Shown here in pieces: positions 43,735 through 52,416 of a stretch of 64,000 nucleotides of DNA. This stretch comes from SIG603 sp963621245 (GTDB lineage Bacteria > Bacillota > Clostridia > Oscillospirales > Acutalibacteraceae). The translations under genes and the position numbers were made by a program. The stretch lies in assembly GCA_963621245.1 (NCBI GenBank), contig CAVFCW010000010.1, forward strand, positions 9,782 to 73,781, read 5' to 3'. Below the pieces are notes generated by a model, which saw nothing but the letters and a program-made list of their open reading frames with translations, had not been told where the DNA came from and did no database searches. Each line of letters begins with the position of its first letter. The first letter of the stretch is position 1.

Positions 43735-45999
43735 ATGGTAATGTGCTCAAGATGCAAGCAGAGACCTGCGGTTGTATTCGTGTCACAAAGCATGAACGGT
43801 CAGGATTCTGTCGGCTATTGCATAAAATGTGCTAAAGATCTTAACATAGGCCCTGTCAAATCCATGATGGAAAGAATGGGCATTACGGACGATCAGCTTG
43901 ATGAGATGAGCGACGAGATGGATAACATTATGGAGGATATTGAGAACGGCGACGAGAGTGCGCTTGACGCATTTTTCCCGGGCGGAACCCAGTCGCTTCC
44001 GATTCAGCAGATGTTCGGCGTAAATCCCGATAAAAAGAACACGGAAGAAAAAACAAAGAAATCGGATAAAGAAAGCAAAAATCACAAGAAGAGAAAAACA
44101 ATTCCGCTTTTCTGCACCGACCTCACAAGAAGGGCAAGAGACGGCGAGCTTGACAATATAATCGGAAGAGAGAAGGAGACCGAAAGAGTTATCCAGATTC
44201 TTTCGAGAAGAACTAAGAACAACCCGTGCCTTATCGGTGAGCCCGGCGTAGGTAAAACGGCTGTTGCGGAGGGTCTTGCCCTGAGAATTGCAAGGGGCGA
44301 CGTTCCGAGCAAACTTAAGAACAAAGAGATTCAGCTTCTCGATATGACTGCGCTTGTAGCGGGAACTCAGTTCAGAGGTCAGTTTGAGAAGAGAATAAAG
44401 AGCCTTATCGACGAGGTTAAAGAGGACGGAAACATCATTCTTTTCATCGACGAGGTTCACTCGCTTGTATCGGCAGGCGACGCCGAGGGGAATATGTCGG
44501 CGGGCAACATCATGAAACCTGCTCTTTCAAGAGGAGAAATTCAGGTTATCGGTGCCACAACCTTCAACGAGTACAGAAAGTACATCGAGAAGGACGCCGC
44601 TCTCGAGAGAAGATTCCAGCCCGTCACCGTTGCGGAGCCGTCAATCGACGATGCCGTGAAGGTTATAATGGGAATTAAGGGCTATTACGAGAATTTCCAC
44701 AGCGTAAATGTCAGCGAAAAGATTGCAAGAAGAATCGTCACGCTGTCCGAGAGATACATCAACGACAGATTTTTGCCCGATAAGGCAATCGACCTTCTCG
44801 ACGAGGCTTGCACATGCGCTTCGCTTAGAAATAAGTTCTTAACAGAATATAACGACGCCACAGAAAAACTGAATGCCGGCAAAGAAAAACTCGAAAAGCT
44901 CGAGAATGCCGAGGAGAAGGACTACGAGGCTATCTCCGAGCAGAAGTATAACGTGGCAACACTCCAGAAGAAAGTGGACGAGATTGACGCCGAGAAGATA
45001 AGAGCCGATGTCACCGAGGGCGATTTGGCTTATGTCATAGAGCTTTGGACGGGCATTCCCGCTTCAAAGGTTCAGGAGTCCGAGCTCGGAAAACTTGCTC
45101 ACCTCGAGGACGCACTCTCAAAGAAGATTATCGGTCAGGATGAGGCTGTCAAAGCTATCAGCGCCGCTATAAGACGTTCGAGAGTTCAGATTTCACCGAG
45201 AAGACATCCGGCTTCCTTTATTTTTGTCGGCCCGACAGGTACGGGAAAAACAGAGCTTGTAAAGGTTCTCTCCAAGGAGCTTTTCGATTCTCCCGAGACT
45301 CTCATAAGACTTGATATGTCCGAGTACATGGAGAAACACTCCGTCTCGAAAATTGTCGGTTCGCCTCCGGGATATGTCGGTTATGACGAGGCGGGTCAGC
45401 TCACCGAGAAAGTCAGAAGAAGACCTTACAGCGTGCTTCTTTTCGATGAGATTGAAAAGGCTCATCCCGATGTTATGAACATTCTCCTTCAGATTCTTGA
45501 CGAGGGAAGAATTACCGACGCACACGGCAGAACGGTTAACTTCGAGAACACCGTCATCGTTATGACATCAAACGCCGGTTCAAACTCAAAGGAATCTCTG
45601 TTGGGATTCGGCAACACCGCCGAGGATATCTCCAGAGACAAGGCGATGAAGGGACTTCGCGAGTTCTTAAGACCCGAATTCCTTAGCCGTGTCGATGAGG
45701 TTGTTGTTTTCAGACCGCTTGACGTGAACGACTTCGAGAAGATAGCAAAGCTTATGATAAGCGAATATGTCGATTCTCTCTCCGAAAGAGGCATCAAGCT
45801 TATGTGCTCAGACGAGGCTTACAGACTTCTCGCAGAGAAGAGCATAGGCGGAAAGAGCGGCGCAAGAGACCTCAGAAACAACATTCGCCGTGAGGTCGAG
45901 GACGCAATCACCACCGAGATCGTGACAAAGGGTGAGGACGGCTTGAGCGGAGTAAGCATTACCGTCGAGGACGGCAAAATTAAGCTGCTCACAATCTAA
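43735..45999 (+). CDS. ClpE-type AAA+ unfoldase with N-terminal zinc finger
   Basis: 754 aa HSP100 protein that unfolds substrates for ClpP. The N terminus has a zinc ribbon (Cys4, Cys7, Cys29, Cys32) instead of the double-repeat ClpC N domain. Two AAA+ modules follow: Walker A GEPGVGKTA and Walker B LFIDEVHSLV in the first, then GPTGTGKTE and LLFDEIEKAHPD in the second. The coiled-coil insert (KLNAGKEKLEKL... to KVDEIDAE) lies between. ClpE resembles this best. An alternative start at 43741 is possible. No mcsA/mcsB/ctsR next to it. Confidence 0.9.
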   Translation: MVMCSRCKQRPAVVFVSQSMNGQDSVGYCIKCAKDLNIGPVKSMMERMGITDDQLDEMSDEMDNIMEDIENGDESALDAFFPGGTQSLPIQQMFGVNPDKKNTEEKTKKSDKESKNHKKRKTIPLFCTDLTRRARDGELDNIIGREKETERVIQILSRRTKNNPCLIGEPGVGKTAVAEGLALRIARGDVPSKLKNKEIQLLDMTALVAGTQFRGQFEKRIKSLIDEVKEDGNIILFIDEVHSLVSAGDAEGNMSAGNIMKPALSRGEIQVIGATTFNEYRKYIEKDAALERRFQPVTVAEPSIDDAVKVIMGIKGYYENFHSVNVSEKIARRIVTLSERYINDRFLPDKAIDLLDEACTCASLRNKFLTEYNDATEKLNAGKEKLEKLENAEEKDYEAISEQKYNVATLQKKVDEIDAEKIRADVTEGDLAYVIELWTGIPASKVQESELGKLAHLEDALSKKIIGQDEAVKAISAAIRRSRVQISPRRHPASFIFVGPTGTGKTELVKVLSKELFDSPETLIRLDMSEYMEKHSVSKIVGSPPGYVGYDEAGQLTEKVRRRPYSVLLFDEIEKAHPDVMNILLQILDEGRITDAHGRTVNFENTVIVMTSNAGSNSKESLLGFGNTAEDISRDKAMKGLREFLRPEFLSRVDEVVVFRPLDVNDFEKIAKLMISEYVDSLSERGIKLMCSDEAYRLLAEKSIGGKSGARDLRNNIRREVEDAITTEIVTKGEDGLSGVSITVEDGKIKLLTI

Positions 46000-46020
46000 A
46001 AAATATTACTCAAATTTAAG

Positions 46021-46045
46021 CCCCTCTTCGGAGGGGTTTTGTTTT
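46021..46045 (+). terminator. Terminator of the clpE-like gene
   Basis: CCCCTC-TTCG-GAGGGG hairpin (46021-46036), then TTTTGTTTTTG. Confidence 0.9.
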
Positions 46046-46054
46046 TGTTCTTTG

Positions 46055-46083
46055 TTGAAATTTATTGATTATTGATGTATTAT
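46055..46083 (+). promoter_or_regulatory. Promoter of the isomerase-like gene
   Basis: TTGAAA (46055-46060) and TATTAT (46078-46083), 17-base spacing. Confidence 0.65.
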
Positions 46084-46128
46084 GTATTCGTAAATGTAGG
46101 TCGTATGACTTAAAGGGAGGAATTTTTC

Positions 46129-47613
46129 ATGCAGAATATACCACAGGTAAAGTTGGGAATCGTTGCGGTAAGCCGTGACTGCTTTCCCATCAATTTGTCC
46201 GAGACAAGAAGAGCAAACATAGTTAAGGCTTGCGGACAGAAATCACTCGAAATTTACGAGGCAAAAACTACCGTTGAGAACGAAAAAGATATGCTGAAGG
46301 CTTTGGAAGAGGTTAAAAACGAGGGAGTTAACGCTCTTGTCGTATTCCTTGGCAACTTCGGCCCCGAGAACCCCGAAACTCTCATCGCAAAGTACTTTGA
46401 CGGCCCGTGCATGTTTGTTGCGGCTGCCGAGGGTGACGGTGACATGATAAACGGCAGAGGCGACGCTTACTGCGGAATGCTCAACTGCTCCTATAATCTC
46501 GGCATGAGACACTTAAAGGGTTATATTCCCGAGTATCCTGTAGGAACAAGCGGAGAAATTGCCGATATGATTGCTGACTTTTTGCCGATTGCAAGAGTTG
46601 TTCTCGGCTTAAAAGATTTGAAGATTATCACATTCGGCCCGCGTCCTCAGGACTTCTTTGCTTGCAATGCGCCTATAAAGGGACTTTACGAGCTTGGAAT
46701 CGAGATTGAGGAGAACAGCGAGCTTGATCTTCTTGTCTCTTACCGTGAGCATGCCGGTGACGAGAGAATCAAAGCCGTCTGCGAGGATATGGCTAAGGAG
46801 ATGGGCGAGGGCAAGTATTATCCCGAGCTTCTCGAGAGAATGGCACAGTTTGAGCTTACGCTTCTTGACTGGGCAGAGAATCACAAGGGCGCAAAGAAAT
46901 ACGTCGCATTTGCCGACAAGTGCTGGCCCGCATTCCCAAGTGAATTCGGATTTGAGCCTTGCTATGTAAACAGCCGTCTCGCTTCAAGAGGAATTCCCGT
47001 TTCCTGCGAGGTTGATATTTACGGCGCACTTTCAGAGTACATCGGAATTTGTGCTTCGGGCGATACCGTTACATTGCTTGACATCAACAACAGCGTTCCT
47101 CAGTACATCTATGACGAGGACATCAAGGGTAAGTTTGATTACAAGCTCACAGATACCTTTATGGGCTTCCACTGCGGAAACACTCCGTCTTGCAAAATGT
47201 GTGAGGACAGAGCGGTTAAGTATCAGCTTATTCAGCACAGACTTCTTGAGCCGGCAGGTAGCGAGCCCGATTTCACAAGAGGTACTCTTGAGGGAGACAT
47301 TGCCGCAAGCGACATCACATTCTACAGACTTCAGTGCGACAGCGAGGGCGTTCTCAGAGCATATATTGCGGAAGGTGAGGTTCTTCCTGTTGCTACACGT
47401 TCATTCGGCGGCATAGGAATTTTCGCAATTCCGGAGATGGGCAGATTCTACCGCCATGTTCTCGTTGAGAAGAGATATCCGCATCACGGTGCGGTTGCAT
47501 TCAAGCACTGCGGAAAGATTCTCTTTGAGGTCTTTAAGTATCTCGGAATCGGAGATATCGCATTCAACCAGCCCAAGGGAATGCTCTACAAGACAGAAAA
47601 TCCGTTCTGCTAA
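46129..47613 (+). CDS. L-fucose/L-arabinose isomerase family protein
   Basis: 494 aa. Residues 1-180 form an N-terminal fucose-isomerase-like domain (KLGIVAVSRDCFP, GNFGPENPETLIA), and the remainder is the C-terminal domain with HCGNTPSCKMCEDRAVKYQ near residue 350 and EMGRFYRHVLVEKRYPHHGAVAFKHCGK near the end. Family members catalyse aldose-ketose conversion, but several groups of unknown substrate share the fold; I see no decisive substrate hint. It is a single gene with its own promoter. A FGGY-type kinase begins at the left edge, but it is 46 kb away. Confidence 0.85.
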   Translation: MQNIPQVKLGIVAVSRDCFPINLSETRRANIVKACGQKSLEIYEAKTTVENEKDMLKALEEVKNEGVNALVVFLGNFGPENPETLIAKYFDGPCMFVAAAEGDGDMINGRGDAYCGMLNCSYNLGMRHLKGYIPEYPVGTSGEIADMIADFLPIARVVLGLKDLKIITFGPRPQDFFACNAPIKGLYELGIEIEENSELDLLVSYREHAGDERIKAVCEDMAKEMGEGKYYPELLERMAQFELTLLDWAENHKGAKKYVAFADKCWPAFPSEFGFEPCYVNSRLASRGIPVSCEVDIYGALSEYIGICASGDTVTLLDINNSVPQYIYDEDIKGKFDYKLTDTFMGFHCGNTPSCKMCEDRAVKYQLIQHRLLEPAGSEPDFTRGTLEGDIAASDITFYRLQCDSEGVLRAYIAEGEVLPVATRSFGGIGIFAIPEMGRFYRHVLVEKRYPHHGAVAFKHCGKILFEVFKYLGIGDIAFNQPKGMLYKTENPFC

Positions 47614-47641
47614 AGTTTAAATCAGAACAAAAATTACTGTG

Positions 47642-47675
47642 CGGAGGCGCATTTTGCGTCTCCGTTTTTTCTTTG
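47642..47675 (+). terminator. Terminator after the isomerase-like gene
   Basis: CGGAGGCG / CGTCTCCG stem (47642-47649 with 47657-47664) and TTTTTT. Confidence 0.85.
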
Positions 47676-47689
47676 AAAATAAAAGTGAA

Positions 47690-47718
47690 TTGCTAATTTG
47701 TCTATTTAGTGTTATTAT
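47690..47718 (+). promoter_or_regulatory. Promoter of the murT-gatD-like operon
   Basis: TTGCTA (47690-47695) and TATTAT (47713-47718), 17-base spacing, 52 bases before the start. Confidence 0.6.
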
Positions 47719-47769
47719 ATGCAATAGCCAAAACTCTGTGCTTAATATGCTTTATAAGGAGAAACAATA

Positions 47770-49158
47770 ATGGCAGGAAAAAGAAATGCAAGATATTACG
47801 GATCTCTGTGGTTTGCAAAAGGAACGGCCGGGGTTCTTAAAATGATAGGCAGAAAGGGCACGAGCATGCCCGGCTCTTGGGCGATTATTCTCTGCTCCGA
47901 TTTTATCGGAAGAATGGAGAAACCGAAGAGAATATTCTGCGTGACGGGTACAAACGGGAAAACAACCGTTGCGAATATGGTTGAGGATATACTCGAAAAG
48001 CACGGTGAAAGCTTTGTGTGCAACCGTGAGGGCTCCAATGTTCCGACGGGACTTGCCTCATCGCTCATAGCAAGCTCAAACTTTTTCGGTAAGCCGAAGA
48101 GAGATTTTGCCATGTTCGAGGTTGACGAGAGAAGTTCGCTCAGAGTATTCCCCAATATGAAACCCGATGTTCTGGCAATTACGAATATTTTCAGAGATTC
48201 ATTCAAGAGAAACGCTCACACGGAGTATATCTGCAATATTCTCGAAAAGAATATTCCCAATGACACCAAGCTTATTATAAACGCTGACGATCCGCAGTCT
48301 CAGGCACTCAAGAAAAACAACAAGCGTGTTTATTTCGGCATCGACAGGCTCGCATTTGAGGACAAAGAAACGCACAACATCGTGCGTGACGGCGCATACT
48401 GCCCAAATTGCCACTCGGAGCTAACTTACGATTTCACGAGATACCACCACATAGGAAAATTCCACTGCGAGAAGTGCGGATATAAAAATCCCGATCCCGA
48501 ATACAGAGTTGTTGCGGCTGATACCGAAAAGAATATTCTTCACACGGTTATTAAAGGCGAAAAGGTTGATCTTAAGCTTTTAAGCCCATTGCCGATTAAT
48601 ATTTACAACCAGATTTTGGCTGTTGCGATACTTTCGGAGTACGGACTTACAAACGAAGAGATAAAGAAAGCGTTTGACGGTCAGGAGATAGACAAATCTC
48701 GTCTTTCCGAGAAGAAAGCTGCCGGCAAAACTTTTATAAGACACCTCGCAAAGGGACAAAACCCCGTTGCTTGTTCGAGAGCTATGGAGAACACAAAGAA
48801 TTTGGCGGGCAAGAAGGGAGTCGTGCTCTATCTTGACGACCACTTTGACGCTATGAATTCTGTTGAGAATACCGCATGGCTTTACGATACCGACTTTGAG
48901 TTCTTGAACGATGACAGCATCAAGCAGATTTTGGTCGGCGGCGCAAGACACGAGGACGTTCATCTGAGACTTCTCATGGCTGGCGTTCCCGAGGAGAAAA
49001 TCGTTCACTGCGAGGACAATATGAAGGTTCTCGAAAAAGCCGACATGGAAAAATGCGATACGTTCGTTATCTTCTATGATGTTTACACAATAGGACTTTC
49101 AAACGACGCAGAGAAATATCTGATTGAGAAAGCGGAAAAGGAGGTAAACAATGGCTGA
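47770..49158 (+). CDS. MurT-like Mur ligase, divergent
   Basis: 462 aa. Mur ligase P-loop GTNGKTT at residues 60-66, NADDP near residue 171, a zinc ribbon with Cys211, Cys214, Cys233 and Cys236, and a DUF1727 C-terminal domain (GARHEDVHLRLLMAGVPEEKIV). MurT with GatD amidates the alpha-carboxyl of D-Glu in lipid II to D-isoGln. Here the usual FRDQLDR segment reads FRDSFKR and the ND.P-type segment reads DDHFDAMNS, so the enzyme is unlike the standard MurT branch. Overlaps the GatD-like gene by 8 bases. Confidence 0.8.
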   Translation: MAGKRNARYYGSLWFAKGTAGVLKMIGRKGTSMPGSWAIILCSDFIGRMEKPKRIFCVTGTNGKTTVANMVEDILEKHGESFVCNREGSNVPTGLASSLIASSNFFGKPKRDFAMFEVDERSSLRVFPNMKPDVLAITNIFRDSFKRNAHTEYICNILEKNIPNDTKLIINADDPQSQALKKNNKRVYFGIDRLAFEDKETHNIVRDGAYCPNCHSELTYDFTRYHHIGKFHCEKCGYKNPDPEYRVVAADTEKNILHTVIKGEKVDLKLLSPLPINIYNQILAVAILSEYGLTNEEIKKAFDGQEIDKSRLSEKKAAGKTFIRHLAKGQNPVACSRAMENTKNLAGKKGVVLYLDDHFDAMNSVENTAWLYDTDFEFLNDDSIKQILVGGARHEDVHLRLLMAGVPEEKIVHCEDNMKVLEKADMEKCDTFVIFYDVYTIGLSNDAEKYLIEKAEKEVNNG

Positions 49159-49891
49159 TACAAGAATAGAGGTTCTGTTTCCGGAGTTTTGCAATCTTTT
49201 CGGTGACAGCGCAAATGTGAGATATTTACAGCAGACTCTTCCGAATGCCGAGTTTATTTTCACGAAGCTTGACAACAAGCCGAAATTTTTGGACGAGAAA
49301 ATAAGCCTTGTCTATATGGGCCCCATGACGGAGAACACACAGGAGCTTGTTATAAATAAGCTCAAGCCTTATAAAGATGAGATAAAGAAAAAAATCGAGA
49401 GCGGAGTTCCTTTCCTCTTCACGGGAAACGCACTCGAGGTTCTCGGCGAGTATATCGATGACGGCGAGGGAAACAAAATTGAAGCGGTGGGACTTTATCC
49501 GTACCACGCAAAGAGAGACATGTATCACCGCCATAACAGCGAGGAGCTCGTCACGTTCGGAAATATGCAGATAATGGGCTTTAAGACGCAGTTCACACAG
49601 TGCTATCCGAACAAGGAGAATTTCCCGTATCTTTTTGAGATTAAAAAGGGAATGGGCATGAACCTTGGAACAAAAGGTGAGGGCTGGCACGATCATAATT
49701 TTATGGGAACTTACTTGGTCGGCCCGATTTTGCCGAACAATCCTAATTTCTGTAAGTATGTTTTGAATCTTATCGGCGAACAGGACGCAGAGCCCGCATT
49801 TTTGGAGGCGGCAAATGCGGCTTACGATAAGAGACTTAAGGACTTTATCGACAAGGTTGCCGACAAGCCCGCAAAATATCATTACATGTAA
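49151..49891 (+). CDS. GatD-like glutamine amidotransferase domain protein lacking catalytic Cys and His
   Basis: 246 aa class I glutamine amidotransferase-like fold. GatD normally deaminates glutamine with a Cys-His pair and passes ammonia to MurT. By alignment of the conserved pattern P.L..CGGYQ.LG with FLFTGNALEVLGEY, the nucleophile Cys position (Staphylococcus aureus Cys94) is Gly92 here; the later GTYLHGP segment reads GTYLVGP, so His is Val190. The glutaminase centre is therefore predicted dead. The fold and the pairing with murT are kept. Overlaps murT by 8 bases. Confidence 0.8.
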   Translation: MADTRIEVLFPEFCNLFGDSANVRYLQQTLPNAEFIFTKLDNKPKFLDEKISLVYMGPMTENTQELVINKLKPYKDEIKKKIESGVPFLFTGNALEVLGEYIDDGEGNKIEAVGLYPYHAKRDMYHRHNSEELVTFGNMQIMGFKTQFTQCYPNKENFPYLFEIKKGMGMNLGTKGEGWHDHNFMGTYLVGPILPNNPNFCKYVLNLIGEQDAEPAFLEAANAAYDKRLKDFIDKVADKPAKYHYM

Positions 49892-49907
49892 AATATTGCT
49901 TGAAACA

Positions 49908-49947
49908 AAAATCTTCTCATCGGCGTGCCGTTGGGAAGATTTTTTGC
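49908..49947 (+). terminator. Terminator after the gatD-like gene
   Basis: AATCTTCT.ATCGG / CCGTTGGGAAGATT stem with one mismatch and G-U pair, then TTTTTG. Confidence 0.8.
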
Positions 49948-50006
49948 CGATTTGCGGTTTTATTTTTCTGCAAATATGGTACAATGGCTCTTAAAAGGAG
50001 AATAAT

Positions 50007-50219
50007 ATGGACAAAAACGAACTTGCAAAGAAATTGTATGACGAGGGATATGAGATTTTTATAAAATGCGGCGTTCAAAACGGGGTTAAGGCGCTTGAAC
50101 CGATAAAAAAATCGGCTGAAATGGGATACCCCGAGGCGAAAAGGCTGCTCGCAAAATTTATGAGAAACGGCGTTTATGTAAAGAAGGACGAAGAAAAGGC
50201 AAGAGAACTCGAAAGCTGA
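50007..50219 (+). CDS. Small Sel1-repeat-like protein
   Basis: 70 aa. Residues about 20-68 resemble one Sel1-type tetratricopeptide-like repeat pair: KSAEMGYPEAKRLLAKFMRNG followed by Lys/Glu-rich helix, matching the A..GY..A...LA..Y..G pattern. Real start: AAAAGGAG upstream, no overlap with neighbours. Standalone Sel1-like fragments are usually protein-protein adaptors; the role here is unknown. Confidence 0.7.
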   Translation: MDKNELAKKLYDEGYEIFIKCGVQNGVKALEPIKKSAEMGYPEAKRLLAKFMRNGVYVKKDEEKARELES

Positions 50220-50239
50220 GGGTTTAGAAGAAAAATTTC

Positions 50240-50267
50240 TTGCAATTTTTCCCGTCTTTGGTATAAT
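50240..50267 (+). promoter_or_regulatory. Promoter of the serS T-box operon
   Basis: TTGCAA (50240-50245) and TATAAT (50262-50267), 16-base spacing; the leader's first helix begins 5 bases downstream. Confidence 0.7.
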
Positions 50268-50271
50268 CTAA

Positions 50272-50466
50272 GTGGCTGTGAAGAAAAATAAGCCTGTGTG
50301 GGTCTTAAGAGAGTCGACGTTCGGTGCGAGTCGGCGGCTGAAGCAGGTGTTCCGCTTTCCGAGCCGCAATTAAATACACGAGTGGGAAATTTATTTTCCA
50401 ATATGGGTGGCAACGCGGATTCATTCGTCCCATAATTCTTTGAGAATTTATGGCGAATGGTCCTTT
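50272..50466 (+). ncRNA. T-box leader sensing tRNA-Ser, upstream of serS
   Basis: Basal helix GTGGCT / AGCCGC (50272-50277 with 50362-50367), inner helix CCTG / CAGG (50293-50296 with 50344-50347) and apical GTCGAC / GTCGGC. The 3' side of the specifier loop contains TCC at 50351-50353 and again at 50358-50360, a serine codon. The T-box GGGTGGCAACGCG is at 50405-50417, its variable base C matching discriminator G73 of tRNA-Ser. Stem I is compact and I do not see the AGTA element on the 5' side. Terminator hairpin 50423-50457 follows. Confidence 0.88.
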
Positions 50467-50469
50467 TTT
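50423..50469 (+). terminator. Regulated terminator of the serS T-box
   Basis: ATTCGTCCCATAATTC / GAGAATTTATGGCGAAT stem with small mismatches, then TCCTTTTTTATT. Confidence 0.8.
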
Positions 50470-50508
50470 ATTGTTAAAACAATTCGTAAAACGAATTCGG
50501 AGGTAAAT

Positions 50509-51798
50509 ATGTTAGATATTAAGTTTTTAAGAGAGAATCCTGAGATTGTTAAGCAGAATATCCGCAACAAATTTCAGGATAAAAAACTTCCGCTTGTCGA
50601 TGAGGTAATTGAGCTTGATAAGCAGAGAAGAGAGGCTCAGCAGAAAGCCGACAACCTCAGACAGTCGAGAAACAGCCTTTCCAAGCAGATTGGCGGCCTT
50701 ATGAAGCAGGGCAAGAAGGAAGAGGCAGAAGAGGTTAAGGCTCAGGTTAAGGCTCAGGGCGACGAGCTCGCAGCAGCTGAGGCACTTCAGACCGAGCTTG
50801 AGGGCAAGGTTAAAGAGATAATGATGGTAATTCCGAACATCATCGATCCTTCTGTTCCGATCGGCAAGGACGACAGCGAGAACGTTGAGGTTCAGCGTTT
50901 CGGCGAGCCGCTTGTTCCCGATTTTGAGATTCCGTACCACACCGACATCATGGACAGATTTGAGGGTATTGACCTTGACGCTGCAAGAGACGTTGCAGGT
51001 AACGGTTTCTATTATCTTCAGGGCGATATTGCAAGACTTCACAGCGCAGTTATCTCTTACGCAAGAGATTTCATGATCGACAGAGGTTTCACCTACTGCG
51101 TGCCGCCTTTCATGATCAGAAGAAGAGTTGTTGAGGGCGTTATGTCCTTTGCCGAGATGGACGCTATGATGTACAAAATCGAGGGCGAGGATCTCTACCT
51201 CATCGGAACATCCGAACACTCCATGATAGGTAAGTTCATCGATTCCGAGACTCCCGAGGAGAAACTCCCAAAGACGCTCACATCATATTCTCCGTGCTTC
51301 CGCAAGGAGAAAGGCGCACATGGCATCGAGGAGAGAGGCGTTTACAGAATTCATCAGTTCGAGAAACAGGAAATGATCGTTATCTGCAAGCCTGAGGATT
51401 CCATGATGTGGTACGACAAGCTTTGGAAGAACACCGTAGATCTTTTCAGAAGCATGGATATTCCCGTAAGACAGCTTGAGTGCTGCTCAGGCGACCTTGC
51501 AGACCTCAAGGTTAAGTCTTGTGACGTTGAGGCATGGTCGCCCAGACAGAAGAAGTATTTCGAGGTCGGTTCTTGCTCGAACCTCGGTGACGCTCAGGCA
51601 AGAAGACTTAACATCAAGGTTAAGGCAGCTGACGGCAAGAAGTATCTTGCTCACACACTTAACAACACCGTTGTTGCTCCGCCGAGAATGCTTATCGCAT
51701 TCCTTGAGAACAATCTCTGCGAGGACGGTTCTGTTAAGATTCCCGAGCCGCTCAGAATGTACATGGGCGGTAAGGACAAGATTATTCCGATTAAGTAA
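50509..51798 (+). CDS. serS: Seryl-tRNA synthetase
   Basis: 429 aa class II synthetase. The N-terminal coiled-coil arm (residues about 30-105, Lys/Glu/Gln-rich) grips tRNA-Ser. Motif 2 is SPCFRKEKGAHGIEERGVYRIHQFEK near residue 265, and motif 3 includes NNTVVAPPRMLIAFLEN near residue 390. The start at 50509 follows GGAGG; the longer frame from 50407 is within the T-box leader. Controlled by the Ser T-box. Confidence 0.97.
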   Translation: MLDIKFLRENPEIVKQNIRNKFQDKKLPLVDEVIELDKQRREAQQKADNLRQSRNSLSKQIGGLMKQGKKEEAEEVKAQVKAQGDELAAAEALQTELEGKVKEIMMVIPNIIDPSVPIGKDDSENVEVQRFGEPLVPDFEIPYHTDIMDRFEGIDLDAARDVAGNGFYYLQGDIARLHSAVISYARDFMIDRGFTYCVPPFMIRRRVVEGVMSFAEMDAMMYKIEGEDLYLIGTSEHSMIGKFIDSETPEEKLPKTLTSYSPCFRKEKGAHGIEERGVYRIHQFEKQEMIVICKPEDSMMWYDKLWKNTVDLFRSMDIPVRQLECCSGDLADLKVKSCDVEAWSPRQKKYFEVGSCSNLGDAQARRLNIKVKAADGKKYLAHTLNNTVVAPPRMLIAFLENNLCEDGSVKIPEPLRMYMGGKDKIIPIK

Positions 51799-51825
51799 TT
51801 TTGTTTTGTTGAAAAAGTTTGATTT

Positions 51826-51852
51826 GGGCAGTCCGAGAGGGCTGCCCTTTGG
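51826..51852 (+). terminator. Probable terminator after serS
   Basis: Nine-base-pair stem GGGCAGTCC / GGGCTGCCC (51826-51834 with 51839-51847) closed by a GAGA tetraloop; the T-run is weak (TTTGG). Confidence 0.6.
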
Positions 51853-51971
51853 CGTACCCCGAAATCTTGACATTATAATTTCGCTAAATTATAATTGATT
51901 GCGGATGTTCCCGTTTTGCGGGAGTTTTTCGGTGGAAAACTAAAATAAAGTGATTTGGGCAGGTAGATAAA

Positions 51972-52238
51972 ATGGCTTTGGGTTCGATAATTTTGGGTGT
52001 AGTCGGAATAATTTTCACGGTGCTTTTTGTGTTCACGCAAAGCTTCGATTTTCTCGGCGTTCTTATAAGTGCGGTGGGAATTTATCTCGCGCTCAGAACG
52101 CTTCAAAAGCACGTTATGGACAGAACGGAGCAAGAGGAGCGACAGGCGAAAATCGGCCTCACGGTATCGATAATCGGTGCGCTCGGCGGAATAATCGTTT
52201 GGATAGTCTACTGGCTTACTGTGGTTCAGGTGCACTGA
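51972..52238 (+). CDS. Small two- or three-span membrane protein of unknown function
   Basis: 88 aa. Hydrophobic segments at about residues 3-22, 27-44 and 63-84 are separated by a basic loop with Gln/Glu-rich stretch (LQKHVMDRTEQEERQAK). A terminator closes the unit. The ribosome site is weak (GGGCAGGTAGATAA). Protein family not recognised; it resembles DUF6142- or ABC-accessory-like small membrane proteins only in shape. Confidence 0.6.
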   Translation: MALGSIILGVVGIIFTVLFVFTQSFDFLGVLISAVGIYLALRTLQKHVMDRTEQEERQAKIGLTVSIIGALGGIIVWIVYWLTVVQVH

Positions 52239-52245
52239 AAAAATA

Positions 52246-52286
52246 ATGCCGAAAGCTTTGAAAAAAGGCTTTCGGCTTTTTCTTTT
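52246..52286 (+). terminator. Terminator after the 88-aa membrane protein gene
   Basis: GCCGAAAGC / GCTTTCGGC (52248-52256 with 52268-52276), then TTTTTCTTTTT. Confidence 0.85.
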
Positions 52287-52341
52287 TGGCTTATTTATGC
52301 GATTTTTTGAGGCGCGCTGGCAAAGTTAACAAAAGCTTTGC

Positions 52342-52370
52342 TTGAATAAAACCGCACTCGGTGGTACTAT
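52342..52370 (+). promoter_or_regulatory. Promoter of the beta-helix acyltransferase-like gene
   Basis: TTGAAT (52342-52347) and TACTAT (52365-52370), 17-base spacing. Confidence 0.55.
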
Positions 52371-52416
52371 TAAACTGTATTTTTATGTAAATCAATATTT
52401 TAAGGAGAATAGAAAT

